Assembly (NCBI GenBank): GCA_030745875.1
Contig: JASLNT010000101.1
Location: forward strand, 1-51,516
Length of the DNA: 51,516 nucleotides
Direction of reading: 5' to 3'
Source: Phycisphaerae bacterium
Lineage (GTDB): Bacteria > Planctomycetota > Phycisphaerae > SM23-33
Part shown: positions 1 through 9,061 of the stretch, in pieces
Numbering within the stretch: position 1 is the stretch's first letter
Layout of the letters: each line of letters starts with the position of its first letter
The notes under the pieces: generated by a model
What the model was told of the DNA's origin: nothing
Seen by the model: only the letters and a program-made list of their open reading frames with translations
Databases searched by the model: none
Made by a program: the position numbers and the translations under genes

Positions 1-522
1 ACCGATCGTATTGGCCAGCCTGCCCTCGGCGATATCCACCACGCCGATGGTGTTGTCGAATCGATTGCAGACATACACAGTATCTCCATTGCGGGTGACC
101 ACAGGCGACATCGGCGTGTGTCCTACGGGTATCCGTGCGAGCACCTTTTTGCTCTTGATGTCTACTATGCAGAGATGGCCTTTGGCGGCGCCGGCGGTGA
201 TATACAGCTTTGTCCTATCGGTCGAGATCGCCACACCGCTGACCGGAGGACCGACGGCGATATTCGCGGTGACCTTCCGGGTTGCAACGTCGAACACCGC
301 CACCTGCCCGGCCGTCGCTTCGGCGATATAGATCGTCTTGCCTGCACTGTCGGCGACCATCGCGATAGGGGAGAGATACGTCGGCGCCTTCTCGCCCGCC
401 GGTTCAGTCTTCGGAGCCGCGGCCCGTGCGAACACCAGATGGACCATCACCGCCGCAACCGCCGTCGAAATCAACAATCCCGCCCGAATGCCTGCAGACT
501 CACCTCTTGTCAAATCACCCAT
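1..522 (-). CDS. YVTN-type beta-propeller repeat protein, C-terminus cut by window edge
   Basis: The frame is open from an ATG at 522 to the window edge (174 codons seen), with GGGAG just upstream. Residues about 10-33 form a hydrophobic export or anchor segment. After it come repeated blades of the form 'ISTDRTKLYITAG.. LCIVDIKSKKVLARIPVG' and 'TRNGDTVYVCNRFDNTIGVVDI', the signature of YVTN/NHL-like seven-bladed propellers in secreted or surface proteins. Such proteins are mostly binding scaffolds, and in planctomycetes they are often fused to cytochrome domains. The missing C-terminus could hold such a domain, so function cannot be assigned. It is divergent from the gene at 743. Confidence 0.8.
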   Translation of the reverse strand, partial: MGDLTRGESAGIRAGLLISTAVAAVMVHLVFARAAAPKTEPAGEKAPTYLSPIAMVADSAGKTIYIAEATAGQVAVFDVATRKVTANIAVGPPVSGVAISTDRTKLYITAGAAKGHLCIVDIKSKKVLARIPVGHTPMSPVVTRNGDTVYVCNRFDNTIGVVDIAEGRLANTIG

Positions 523-742
523 GATTGTATCTCCCGTTTCCGTATCCGGTCGTTGTTACCCATCAACAGATAGAACGTCGCGACCGTGCGAATATAACCG
601 GTAAGCGCAAAGTCACGCCACCAGTTTCGAAACAGATGATGAAACAATAGATTAAGCATTGCGGCCGCCGGGCCGCCGACGTAACATGCGATGCGGTGTG
701 AGTTCGGGTATCTCAGTTAAACAGAGCCAACGGGTGACGAAT

Positions 743-1726
743 ATGTGTAAAGGCAAGTGTATCCTCGCGTCTCTCATATTCAGTGTCGCTGTCTGGCCGG
801 CGGTCGCTTCGGGTCAGTCCGCATCTCGCCCCGCCGAACCGGCGACCGCCAGCCGTCCGGCGGAAACGCGGAACGCCGAGAGTACCTCGGACCTGATTAC
901 CCGCAATCTGAAGATTCTGTTTGAGAAGCACTGGGCGGATGTTCTCGGCGCGATCTTCTGGGTGAGCGTTTCGGTGGTTCTATGGGCGATAGGCTTCGGC
1001 GTTGCAGGATTGATTCTCGGGCTGCTGGTGTACGCCTTCCTGCACCGGCGCGGTCTGTTCGACGTTGCTCCCGATGCCCCGGGGCGATTCCGCTGGGTAT
1101 GGGGATTCGTCTTCGCCCTGACGTTCGCTGTCGGCGGGGCCTACGGTGGGGGGTGGTTCGGACTCGAGCGGGGGATCAAACACCAGATATTGAGCAAGCG
1201 GGCCGTAGACGGGCTGATCGTCAGCGTTATGCAGGCAAATGTGCTGCACGCGGCGGATTTCGAACTCACCGGCAAGGAGACGCCCGAGGAACTGCAGGAG
1301 ATCGTGGCGCAGTCGGACGCTATGGCGGACCTGGTGATGGAGGACTTTCTGTCGCTCATCGACAAGGTGCTCGATGAACAGACTAAAGATATCTCCCCCC
1401 AATGGCTCGTGAGCATCGCCCGCGATCAGATCCGCGAGAAACTGCTTGAGAAACTGCAGGAAGAGTTGCACGGTATAGACCCGCGCCTGCTGGCGATCGT
1501 GATCTTCGAGGGCAACAGTAAGGCGTATCTCGAGAAGTACCCCAAGGCCAAGCCTGTGGCCGCGCTGTTTACCGGATTCCTCAACACTATTCGACAGGAC
1601 GCATGCAGACGCGTTGCCGGTTTCACGCGAGGCGGGATGTGGAAGGGCCTCATCGGAGGCCCACTCGTCGCGTTCATCGCCCTGCTGATCTTTCGTATGA
1701 TAGTGCGCCGCAAGTCGCCCGCGTAG
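743..1726 (+). CDS. Membrane protein of unknown function
   Basis: 327 residues starting at ATG 743. A TTG at 659 is in frame, but it would put 28 polar residues before an obvious signal sequence (MCKGKCILASLIFSVAVWPA). A low-complexity Ala/Ser/Arg/Pro linker follows the signal. Two strongly hydrophobic segments come next (around 'AIFWVSVSVVLWAIGFGVAGL' and 'FVFALTFAVGGAYGGGWFGL'), then a long charged helical region rich in Glu/Leu/Lys. A C-terminal transmembrane helix (GGPLVAFIALLIFRMI) is followed by a basic tail. No family recognised; the layout suggests an inner-membrane protein with a large helical soluble domain. No clear operon partner: the next gene is convergent. Confidence 0.75.
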   Translation: MCKGKCILASLIFSVAVWPAVASGQSASRPAEPATASRPAETRNAESTSDLITRNLKILFEKHWADVLGAIFWVSVSVVLWAIGFGVAGLILGLLVYAFLHRRGLFDVAPDAPGRFRWVWGFVFALTFAVGGAYGGGWFGLERGIKHQILSKRAVDGLIVSVMQANVLHAADFELTGKETPEELQEIVAQSDAMADLVMEDFLSLIDKVLDEQTKDISPQWLVSIARDQIREKLLEKLQEELHGIDPRLLAIVIFEGNSKAYLEKYPKAKPVAALFTGFLNTIRQDACRRVAGFTRGGMWKGLIGGPLVAFIALLIFRMIVRRKSPA

Positions 1727-1769
1727 TCACGCAGGCTCGAGGGCGGACGACGACCCCGCTGAATTGGTC

Positions 1770-2738
1770 TCAACCGGCCTTGCGGGCGGGGGTGTTGGTG
1801 GGCTGCTTGTAGTCGACTTTGAGGGCGACGGGTTTGCGACCGGGGTAGACGGCGAGGTAGCGGTGTTTCTCGATGACCAGCGCGGCGGGCTGACCGCCGT
1901 AGTAGGCGCACATTCCCGTGTCGGCAGCGATTACCCGCCCTTGGCCCAGGGGCGTGATACTGCGGCGCGGCGTGTGTCCGATGACTGCGTGCTTCACGCC
2001 GTACTTCTTGAACACCGGGTCGCACTGCGCCGCGACGGCGGCGACGTCCGCGACGGCCCATCCGCGATACCACATCGGTCCGCTGCTTCCCAGCAGCCCG
2101 CCGCGGTACGGTCCGGTGTGCAGGGCCTTGCGAATGTCGGCGTTTATCCGGTCCAGCGAGAGCTTCATCCATTGCTGGTTGAGCCCGCCGTGCATGAAAA
2201 GCACGTCGTTGATCTTGATCACCGCGTTGTGCCCCCTCATCCATTTACCGTACTTCCCGCTCTTGCTCATCGCCCGTGCAAACCCGGGTTTCCCGCCGAA
2301 CGCCTTGTACTCGCCGGGGTGGACGTAGCGCAGGTCGTTGGTCATCACCATCAGTTCGTGGTTGCCCAGCAGGGCGTGGACGCGTCCGCCGGCTTTGATC
2401 GCCTGCGGTTCGAGCTTCATCAGCAGGTCCATGGCCTTCTTTGAATCGCCCCCGCGGTCGAGGATGTCGCCGGTCTGCACCAGGTGCGTCTTACCGCCGG
2501 TCCAGTTGGCCTTGGCGTCGATGACGCCGGCGGCGGTCAGTGCCTTGACAAACTGCCCGAAATCGCCATGCACGTCAGCGATCGCCACGATCCGCTCTAC
2601 GCCGGACCACGTGTTGGCGATTCCCGCCGGTCGGGAGGCCGCCCGCGACGGAGCGTCGGCGGCCAGCGCCCCGGCGGTCAGTATCCCGCCGAGAAGACCA
2701 AGAATCACGACCGACAGGGATGTTTGTCCTCTCTTCAT
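1770..2738 (-). CDS. Shewanella-like (PPP-type) metallophosphatase, secreted
   Basis: Calcineurin-like phosphoesterase with all metal motifs in order: IADVHGD (DxHGD), GDILDRGGDS (GDxxDRG), LLGNHELM (GNHE) and VIGHTPRR (GHTP). A 'GPMWYRGW' segment is typical of Shewanella-like protein phosphatases of the PPP superfamily. These act on phosphorylated protein or small-molecule substrates with a dinuclear metal centre. An N-terminal hydrophobic stretch (LSVVILGLLGGILTAGALA) is a probable signal peptide, so it should act outside the cytoplasm. The ATG at 2738 is preferred over a TTG at 2744 because AAGGAG lies 6 bases before the ATG. Substrate unknown. It lies downstream of the HzsA-like gene on the same strand. 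Confidence 0.85.
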   Translation of the reverse strand: MKRGQTSLSVVILGLLGGILTAGALAADAPSRAASRPAGIANTWSGVERIVAIADVHGDFGQFVKALTAAGVIDAKANWTGGKTHLVQTGDILDRGGDSKKAMDLLMKLEPQAIKAGGRVHALLGNHELMVMTNDLRYVHPGEYKAFGGKPGFARAMSKSGKYGKWMRGHNAVIKINDVLFMHGGLNQQWMKLSLDRINADIRKALHTGPYRGGLLGSSGPMWYRGWAVADVAAVAAQCDPVFKKYGVKHAVIGHTPRRSITPLGQGRVIAADTGMCAYYGGQPAALVIEKHRYLAVYPGRKPVALKVDYKQPTNTPARKAG

Positions 2739-2808
2739 CTGCAACTCCTTTGGTTATCTTTCCGGTCCCAGTATCCCCGCTGACCGCCCGCTATATCAAG
2801 TACTTCGT

Positions 2809-5800
2809 TCATTTCAGAATCGGCCTGATGATCTTACCGAGCGCCTGGTCCGGGAGTTTTTCGTAGGTTCCGTAGAAGTCGGAGTTGCAGTCCAGCCACA
2901 GGGTGATGCGGCGCAGCTCCGCCGGCGTCAATTTCACCTTGTGATGTCCCTTCTTGAGGTGCTTGTACAAGGGCGAGGCTAGTGCGCCGAACTTGCCCGG
3001 ATACGTCTTGGACTCGACAAAACTCCCGGAGTTGTAGTAGAAGGCGTATTTCTTGAGATTGCGATAGGATTCGGGCCAGCCGCGATTGTCCGGGTTCTTG
3101 CCGGTCAGCGCCGGAGCCTTCTTCTTCTCCTTGATCTTCTTTGCATGGCAGCCGGCGCACTTGGCGCTGAGAACCGGTTGGACCAGTCGCACGAAATTAA
3201 ACGGATTGGACCCGTCGGGCTCCGGCTTGATGGTCGAAGGTACTCTCTGCATCGCCAGGAGGGGCTTCTTGACCGTCGGCGGCGCCGCCAGTCTCTTCTC
3301 ATGACAGCCAAGGCACGAGAGTTTCTCTTTCGGCGCGACGTAGATAATCGACCGCATGGACTGCACCGCCATGCCCTGTTCGTTCAGCGCCTGAAAATAG
3401 ACGGGTATGTACGGGGGGAGTTTGAAGTGAATGCTGCCGTCTTTTTCCACCGGTACGGTCCCGAGAACCGACCGAGCGTTCTTCTCGGTGCTGTAACCGA
3501 TCTTCGGATTATCCCTCCCGGGGGCGCTCTTGGGCAGGATCTGGACGATCCGCAGCGCGGTGATGCGAGTGTCCTTGGGCCAAGTGCGACGCGTCTGGTA
3601 CACATTGGCGATCGAGACGATCCCTGGAGTCCGGTCCACGCCCCGCTGATGTTTCAGTTCCCGGGCGACTGCGTCGGCCATAAGCGCCGGGCGATCCATG
3701 TTGAGGCGCTGCTGATTGGGGTCGACGGGATACGGCTTGACCTGGTCGGGAATCACCGGGGGGGTCGGACGAGCCCTCAGGGGGATAGGGCTCAGGCAGG
3801 CGATCTTGGGGTCCCGGTAGAGCAACTCCTTGTTCCCGAAGCTGTCCAGCAGATATATCCCGTAATTCTCGACGCTCTTGTCCTTCCGGCGGCGCTGGGA
3901 ATAACCGTACACGCAGAGGTAATAATCTTCGCTGAGCGGCCAGGGCGTTCCATACGCCGCTTCCCGGCAGAAGTAACCGTATTCCGATTCGGGAAACCGC
4001 TCCTCGGGCGTGACCAGGCGGACCGGCGCCATCGCGTCATCGTCCTCGACGCGGGGATCGACCAGTACGATCGACCCATAGGTCTGGCCGTGATGCGCCG
4101 CGGCCACCGAGACAAGCCGCTTGGAACCTGGAATGCTGCGGATGTCCATCTCCATACAGGGTCGATCTTTCCAGTTCTTGGGGTAGTTCCCATGCAGCGC
4201 CAGAGCGTTACGCCCGTCGGGGGTGGTCGTCCATGGATGATGGGCCTGGAAGAATCCGCGGTCCACGTAGTCCCAACGGGTGTATACGATCAATCCCTCG
4301 TGTGTGATACTGGGCTGCCACTCACAGGTTTCATGATGACTCAACCGCGCCATGCCCCCGCCGTCGGCGTTCACCGCGTGCAAGGTGTAAGTGTACCAGG
4401 GTGCGCCGCCGTTGGCGCTGCAGTGGCAGCGCCCGAATCCGCCTCTTCGGTCGGAGATGAAAGCGATCTTGCCATTCGGCATCCAGCAGGGATCGAAGTC
4501 GTTCCACGGACCGTCGGTGACGTTGCGGAGGTTAGTCCCGTCGGCGCTGACGGAGAAGATGTGCCAGCAGTTTTTCTCCGTGAAGGAGCATTTGAGCCCG
4601 CTGTAACTGTAGAGACCTTTGGCGTCCTCGCGGGCCTTGGCCTTGGGTCGATAACCTTCCGCTTCGGTGTACGCGAAGAGAACCTTCTTGCCGTCAAACG
4701 AGAGGTCCGGAGAAAGGTAGGCCCCGTCAGGCAGCTTGGCGCCCGAGAAACGTCCGTTCCCGCACTTGGCGTCCTTCAGCAGGTCTCTAGCCGCAGGCTT
4801 GGGCCCGAAGGCGTTGTCCAGGACGAACAATCCTTCGCCCCCGGTCGCGTGTATACCGTAGTATTGACCGGCCATGTGATCGCCGGCAAGCTCGCCGTTC
4901 CTGTTCTTTTTGTGCTTGATGAACAGGATCTTGTCGAAATTCAGGAGCGGGTTGGCGAAAGCGATGCGGCGGCGGAGCTCGCAACACTTCTGGTGCAGTT
5001 CGGCCCGGGCCTCGATATCGCTCGCCTCGACGCGTTTGTTCTCGGCTTGCAGTTTCGCAAGCGCCCCGGCCTCTGCCGACAGGTCCGCTGCGCCTTTCAT
5101 CTTCCGGATGTCCTTCAACAGCGCCGCGGTCCGGCGCAGGACAATGTCCACAGGCCCGCGGTCTGTCTTGCGTATCAGCGACTCGGTGCGGTGCGTCAGT
5201 TCCGGCGTGGCGAACCGGCTGGACTTGCGCCTACCGCTGCGGATCATCTCCAGCATCCTGAATTGCGACGGTATCTCCCCCTCACTATCCGGCAGGTCAA
5301 CGCCAAGGACCTTGAACGCGAAACCGAACCACAGCTTCCCCTGACAGATCTTCAGCAGAAGCGTATTGTCCCCTTTCTTCAGGGGGACGCGGACATACTC
5401 ATCTCCCAGCCGACACGGTCGGGCCACATTCTTGGCTAGGTATTGCTTTCCGTTAACCCACATGGTGATGGTGTCGTCACTGCCCATCTCCACTTCCACT
5501 TCGCATGCCCGGGACGCGGTGACGCGGCGGGCAAGATAGACGGTGATGTTGAGGTTAGGCGTGAAGTGGGGGAGAAGGTCAATAACCTTACCGTCCTTGA
5601 AGCCCGTCCGGAGCTTCCACGACAGAGATTTTCCGTCCTTGCCTTTGCATGAAGCTTTGAAATCCACCCCCTGTTCGGGAGGATACACCTTTGAAAAACC
5701 GCCGCCGTCCTTATTGTCGAACGGTCCAATCGTATACCAGTTGCCCCACTGAAGGACAGCCCTCCCCGAAGGCGCCGCATGGGCAAAGCTGCACCACACC

Positions 5801-5856
5801 GCAAGAAACACCGCAATCGCTATCCGCCACAACTGATATCGAGGTAATCTTTTCAT
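2809..5856 (-). CDS. HzsA-like (hydrazine synthase alpha-related) secreted dihaem propeller protein, large form
   Basis: 1015 residues with a signal peptide (LWRIAIAVFLAVWCSFAHA). An N-terminal beta-sandwich-like region is followed by TolB-like propeller blades ('SPDLSFDGKKVLFAYTEAEG', 'PNGKIAFISDRRGG', 'EGLIVYTRWDYVD'). The C-terminal half carries two c-type haem motifs, CLGCH at 848-852 and CAGCH at 900-904, and ends with 'LWLDCNSDFYGTY'. This is the architecture of planctomycete proteins named after the middle and haem domains of hydrazine synthase alpha. Such paralogues are common in non-anammox planctomycetes and their reaction is unknown, so hydrazine synthesis should not be inferred. 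It is longer than true HzsA (about 800 residues). A second copy lies at 33438-35702. Confidence 0.8.
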   Translation of the reverse strand: MKRLPRYQLWRIAIAVFLAVWCSFAHAAPSGRAVLQWGNWYTIGPFDNKDGGGFSKVYPPEQGVDFKASCKGKDGKSLSWKLRTGFKDGKVIDLLPHFTPNLNITVYLARRVTASRACEVEVEMGSDDTITMWVNGKQYLAKNVARPCRLGDEYVRVPLKKGDNTLLLKICQGKLWFGFAFKVLGVDLPDSEGEIPSQFRMLEMIRSGRRKSSRFATPELTHRTESLIRKTDRGPVDIVLRRTAALLKDIRKMKGAADLSAEAGALAKLQAENKRVEASDIEARAELHQKCCELRRRIAFANPLLNFDKILFIKHKKNRNGELAGDHMAGQYYGIHATGGEGLFVLDNAFGPKPAARDLLKDAKCGNGRFSGAKLPDGAYLSPDLSFDGKKVLFAYTEAEGYRPKAKAREDAKGLYSYSGLKCSFTEKNCWHIFSVSADGTNLRNVTDGPWNDFDPCWMPNGKIAFISDRRGGFGRCHCSANGGAPWYTYTLHAVNADGGGMARLSHHETCEWQPSITHEGLIVYTRWDYVDRGFFQAHHPWTTTPDGRNALALHGNYPKNWKDRPCMEMDIRSIPGSKRLVSVAAAHHGQTYGSIVLVDPRVEDDDAMAPVRLVTPEERFPESEYGYFCREAAYGTPWPLSEDYYLCVYGYSQRRRKDKSVENYGIYLLDSFGNKELLYRDPKIACLSPIPLRARPTPPVIPDQVKPYPVDPNQQRLNMDRPALMADAVARELKHQRGVDRTPGIVSIANVYQTRRTWPKDTRITALRIVQILPKSAPGRDNPKIGYSTEKNARSVLGTVPVEKDGSIHFKLPPYIPVYFQALNEQGMAVQSMRSIIYVAPKEKLSCLGCHEKRLAAPPTVKKPLLAMQRVPSTIKPEPDGSNPFNFVRLVQPVLSAKCAGCHAKKIKEKKKAPALTGKNPDNRGWPESYRNLKKYAFYYNSGSFVESKTYPGKFGALASPLYKHLKKGHHKVKLTPAELRRITLWLDCNSDFYGTYEKLPDQALGKIIRPILK

Positions 5857-5868
5857 CCGGCACGCTCC

Positions 5869-5941
5869 ATAGTAACCGACATTGTTCCGATAGCGTTTCT
5901 CCCCTTTACCCGCATATTGATGGGTAGCCGGTTACTATCGG
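5869..5941 (-). promoter_or_regulatory. Overlapping alternative stems between cooC and the HzsA-like gene
   Basis: On the minus-strand transcript the 87-base gap contains two mutually exclusive pairings. CCGATAG (5935-5941) can pair with CTATCGG (5887-5893). Alternatively the overlapping ATAGTAACCG (5929-5938) can pair with CGGTTACTAT (5869-5878), a perfect 10-bp arm. The second arm abuts the GGAG ribosome site of the HzsA-like gene. Such a layout can act as a translational switch; it could also simply be an intergenic hairpin. No U-tract follows it. Confidence 0.45.
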
Positions 5942-5943
5942 GA

Positions 5944-6750
5944 TTATACTCTGCTTCTCACCTCCGCGATAATGCTCTCGATGGCGCCGGTGTGTGCGGT
6001 TAGCGCTTCGGTCGGGGCGATCGCGCCGTCCGGGGCGATCTTCAAGGCGCCTTCGCCGAGGCGGGGGTCCATTGGCAGGGAGCCTATCAGCGGGACGTCG
6101 CCCAGCGCGGTCTGGATTTGTTCGAGTTTCTCCTGTACTTCTCCTCCGGCGTCCTGCCCGGCGATTCCCAGGCGGTTTACTACCGCGAAGACCTTTTTCA
6201 TGCCCAGATCGCCGGCGAGGTCTCTTACTCGAACGGCCGTCTGAACGCTCCAGCGGTCGGGGTTGACGACGACAACGAGCGCGTCCATCGATTGTGCGGT
6301 GGCGCGGCCGAGGTGTTCGAGACCGGCTTCCATATCCATTATAAGGATATCGTCCCGCCCGATGATCAGGTGTACCAGCAGCGCCTTGACGATAGCGGTG
6401 GCGGGACATATGCACCCCCCGCCACCCTGGGATACTCCTCCAAGCGCCAGCATACGGATGTTACCGATCTTGAGTGCGTATTCGTCGGGTATGTCGTCGA
6501 CCTTGGGATTCAACTGAAAGTATCCTCCCGGTTCGTCGGCGGCCCCGGTGCGCTCGGAGATCATATCGTGCATCTCCGCCAGCGGGACAACTTGCGTCTC
6601 GTCACCCACGCCGAGGGCCGAAGCGAGATTCGCATCCGGGTCGGCGTCGATCGCAATGACGCGCCGATCTTCCAGAGCAAGTACTCCTGACAACATGGCT
6701 GACAGGGTCGTCTTGCCGACCCCGCCCTTTCCTGAAATCGCAATTTTCAT
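5944..6750 (-). CDS. cooC: CooC-type nickel-insertion ATPase for CO dehydrogenase
   Basis: 268 residues of a MinD/SIMIBI-type ATPase. The deviant Walker A is GKGGVGKTT near the N-terminus, and DADPDANLASALG follows as the switch I region. The metal-binding Cys pair is seen as 'GGCICPA', and 'ILIMDMEAGLEHLGR' is the Walker B/dimer region. CooC proteins load nickel into the C-cluster of CODH in an ATP-dependent way in the cytoplasm. The start at 6750 is supported by GGAGAG five bases upstream. The gene diverges from cooS across a 293-base gap. A second, sequence-divergent CooC-like protein (14559-15335) sits inside the acs operon, so the two probably serve CODH and ACS separately; which serves which cannot be told from sequence. 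Confidence 0.92.
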   Translation of the reverse strand: MKIAISGKGGVGKTTLSAMLSGVLALEDRRVIAIDADPDANLASALGVGDETQVVPLAEMHDMISERTGAADEPGGYFQLNPKVDDIPDEYALKIGNIRMLALGGVSQGGGGCICPATAIVKALLVHLIIGRDDILIMDMEAGLEHLGRATAQSMDALVVVVNPDRWSVQTAVRVRDLAGDLGMKKVFAVVNRLGIAGQDAGGEVQEKLEQIQTALGDVPLIGSLPMDPRLGEGALKIAPDGAIAPTEALTAHTGAIESIIAEVRSRV

Positions 6751-6871
6751 ATAACTCTCTCCAACAAGAATACAGAGGCGCTGACTACAATGTTATGGGA
6801 CCGTCGGAACTATAGCACTGTAGCACCTGAGGCTCCAGTAATCGCGTTAGAAAAAGTCTAAAAAGGATTCC

Positions 6872-6900
6872 TTGAAAGATATGGGGGGACTATGTAGAAT
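6872..6900 (+). promoter_or_regulatory. Sigma-70-type promoter for the cooS-acs operon
   Basis: TTGAAA (6872-6877), a 17-base spacer, then TAGAAT (6895-6900). This predicts a transcript start near 6907 and a leader of about 137 bases before the cooS start codon. No equally good promoter was seen for the divergent cooC in the same gap. Confidence 0.65.
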
Positions 6901-7043
6901 TCCATGGGCTGTTTATTCCTACCAAGAACATCGGGTCAACGTGTTTTGCGGTGGTTTTGGTATCGGCGTACTTTTAGGCGCAAGTCGGTCTGTCCGATAG
7001 CTTCCCGCGGTGCGGCCCGAAGAAACACTCGAGAGGTGAAAAA

Positions 7044-9005
7044 TTGAAAACTCCAAAGACTTCAGAAGAACGTAGTATAGACCCTGCATCGATCGAGATG
7101 CTCGAGCACACCAAGGCCGAAGGCCTGACGACAGTATGGGATCGTTACGAGGCGATGCAGCCCCAGTGCCTTTTCGGCATTAAGGGCATCTGTTGCAAGA
7201 ACTGTTCGATGGGCCCCTGCCGCATCAGCTTGACCGGCAAGGGCGCCACCGAAGGCATCTGTGGTGCGACGGCCGACGTGATCGCGGCGAGGAACCTGGT
7301 GCGAATGATCGCCACCGGCTCCTCGGCACACTCGGACCATGCAAGAGACGTAGCGACGGCAATGTTCCACGCCACAGCAGAAGGAGAAAGCGACTACCAG
7401 GTTAAAGACCCGGCAAAGCTTGCACGCCTGGCCGCTGAATGGGAAATCGACACTGCGGGCAAGAGCGTCAAGGAGATCGGCCACGCGGTGGCTGAGGCGG
7501 CCCTGTCGCAGTTCGGCCAACAGTTCGGCCAGTTGAAGTTCATCTCGCGGGCTCCCGAGGCCCAACAGGCAAGGTGGCGCGAAGCCGGCGTGATACCCAA
7601 GGGCATCGACCGCGAAGTGGTTACTCTGCTGCACAGCACGCACGTGGGCGGCGACTCGGACGCCAGGAACCTGATACTGTCGGGAATCCGGGCGGCATTG
7701 GGCGACGGATGGGGCGGGTCCATGATCGCCACCGAACTTCAGGACATCATTTTCCAGAGCCCGGCATGGCTGAAGTCCAGGAGTAATCTGGGCGTGATCG
7801 ATCCCAAGAAGGTTAACATCGTGGTCCACGGACACGAGCCGATTCTCTCTGAGATGCTGGTGGCCGCTTCGCACGAACCTGAGCTGCTCGAACTGGCAAA
7901 GTCCAAGGGCGCCGAAGGCATCCAGCTCAGCGGAATATGCTGCACCGCAAATGAGATCCTGATGCGACACGGTATTCCGGTCGCGGGCAACTTCCTGCAG
8001 CAGGAACTGGCGATATCGACAGGCGCCGTCGACGCGATGATCGTCGACATCCAGTGCGTCATGCCGGCGGTCGGGACGATAGCTGAGAAGTTCCACACCA
8101 AGCTGATCAGCACGTCGCACAAGGCCAAATTCCCGAAGGCCCAGCACATGGAGCTCGATGAAGCCAACGCGCTGGACAACGCCAAGGCTATTATCAGAGA
8201 ATCGATCGAGAACTTCGAGAATCGGGACACTGCAAAGGTCAAGATTCCCGACGTCTCCAGCCCGCTGGTGGCCGGCTTCACCGCCGAGAACATCTTCACC
8301 GCACTGGGCGGAAGGTATCGTCCGAGCTACCGCCCCCTGAACGACGCGATCATCACAGGGCGTCTGCGGGGAGTGGCGGCGGTCGTCGGATGCAACAATC
8401 CGCGATATCAGCAGGACGCCGGGCACGTAGCGATGACCCGCGAACTGCTCAAGAACGACGTGCTGGTGGCCACCACCGGCTGCACCGCCATCGCCGACGC
8501 AAAAGCAGGCCTGCTTTGCCCCGAATCGGCCGCCGAATTCGCCGGCCAGGGCATCAGGGAAGTCTGCGACGCGGTCGGGATCCCGCCCGTGCTGCACCTG
8601 GGAGCCTGCGTTGACATCAGCAGGATTCTGGTGATCCTGGGCAATGTCGTTAAAGAAGGCGGACTCGGCGACGATTTCGCCGGACTGCCCATAGCAGCAG
8701 CCGCGCCGGAATGGATGAGCGAGAAGGCCATTGCAATCGGCTTCTACGCCGTAGCCTCAGGAGCCTACACCGTTCTCGGCGAACCGCTTCCAGTCGCCGG
8801 AGCTCCGGGGCTCGAGGCGTACCTCACAGACGGAATCGCCGCAGACTTCGGCGGTAAGTTCGCATTCGAGTCCGACCCGATCAAGGCCGCACACTTGATG
8901 ATCGATCACATCGACGCACAGCGCGAAGCCTTGCATCTGTCCGGACCGATGTTCCCCGTGCCTTACCAAGGGCAGGACGCCGAAGTAGCCGCCGAAAACT
9001 CATGA
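7044..9005 (+). CDS. cooS: Carbon-monoxide dehydrogenase catalytic subunit (CooS/AcsA)
   Basis: 653 residues, full length for the Ni-CODH family; it interconverts CO and CO2 in the CODH/ACS complex. The D- and B-cluster cysteines are present at C42, C50, C51, C54, C59 and C73 (motif CLFGIKGICCKNCSMGPC). All C-cluster ligand motifs of characterised CODHs are recognisable: VHGHEP (His), GICCTANE, DIQCVMP, VVGCNNP, ATTGCTA, LGACVDISR and the SEKAIAIG lysine. The C-terminal 'EPLPVAGAP...GKFAFESDP' region is typical of CODHs that pair with AcsB. Translation starts at TTG 7044, eight bases after GAGAGGTG; no in-frame ATG is near. It is first in a seven-gene run, 56 bases before acsB. Confidence 0.97.
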   Translation: MKTPKTSEERSIDPASIEMLEHTKAEGLTTVWDRYEAMQPQCLFGIKGICCKNCSMGPCRISLTGKGATEGICGATADVIAARNLVRMIATGSSAHSDHARDVATAMFHATAEGESDYQVKDPAKLARLAAEWEIDTAGKSVKEIGHAVAEAALSQFGQQFGQLKFISRAPEAQQARWREAGVIPKGIDREVVTLLHSTHVGGDSDARNLILSGIRAALGDGWGGSMIATELQDIIFQSPAWLKSRSNLGVIDPKKVNIVVHGHEPILSEMLVAASHEPELLELAKSKGAEGIQLSGICCTANEILMRHGIPVAGNFLQQELAISTGAVDAMIVDIQCVMPAVGTIAEKFHTKLISTSHKAKFPKAQHMELDEANALDNAKAIIRESIENFENRDTAKVKIPDVSSPLVAGFTAENIFTALGGRYRPSYRPLNDAIITGRLRGVAAVVGCNNPRYQQDAGHVAMTRELLKNDVLVATTGCTAIADAKAGLLCPESAAEFAGQGIREVCDAVGIPPVLHLGACVDISRILVILGNVVKEGGLGDDFAGLPIAAAAPEWMSEKAIAIGFYAVASGAYTVLGEPLPVAGAPGLEAYLTDGIAADFGGKFAFESDPIKAAHLMIDHIDAQREALHLSGPMFPVPYQGQDAEVAAENS

Positions 9006-9061
9006 CGGGCGGCCAGGGACGAAATCAAGAAAACTAACTGAAATCAGCAGGAGACACTGTT

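Noticed and set aside
3145..5439. A 764-codon open frame antisense to the long HzsA-like gene
   Set aside because: No signal, domain or ribosome site; the opposite strand encodes recognisable haem motifs and propeller blades.
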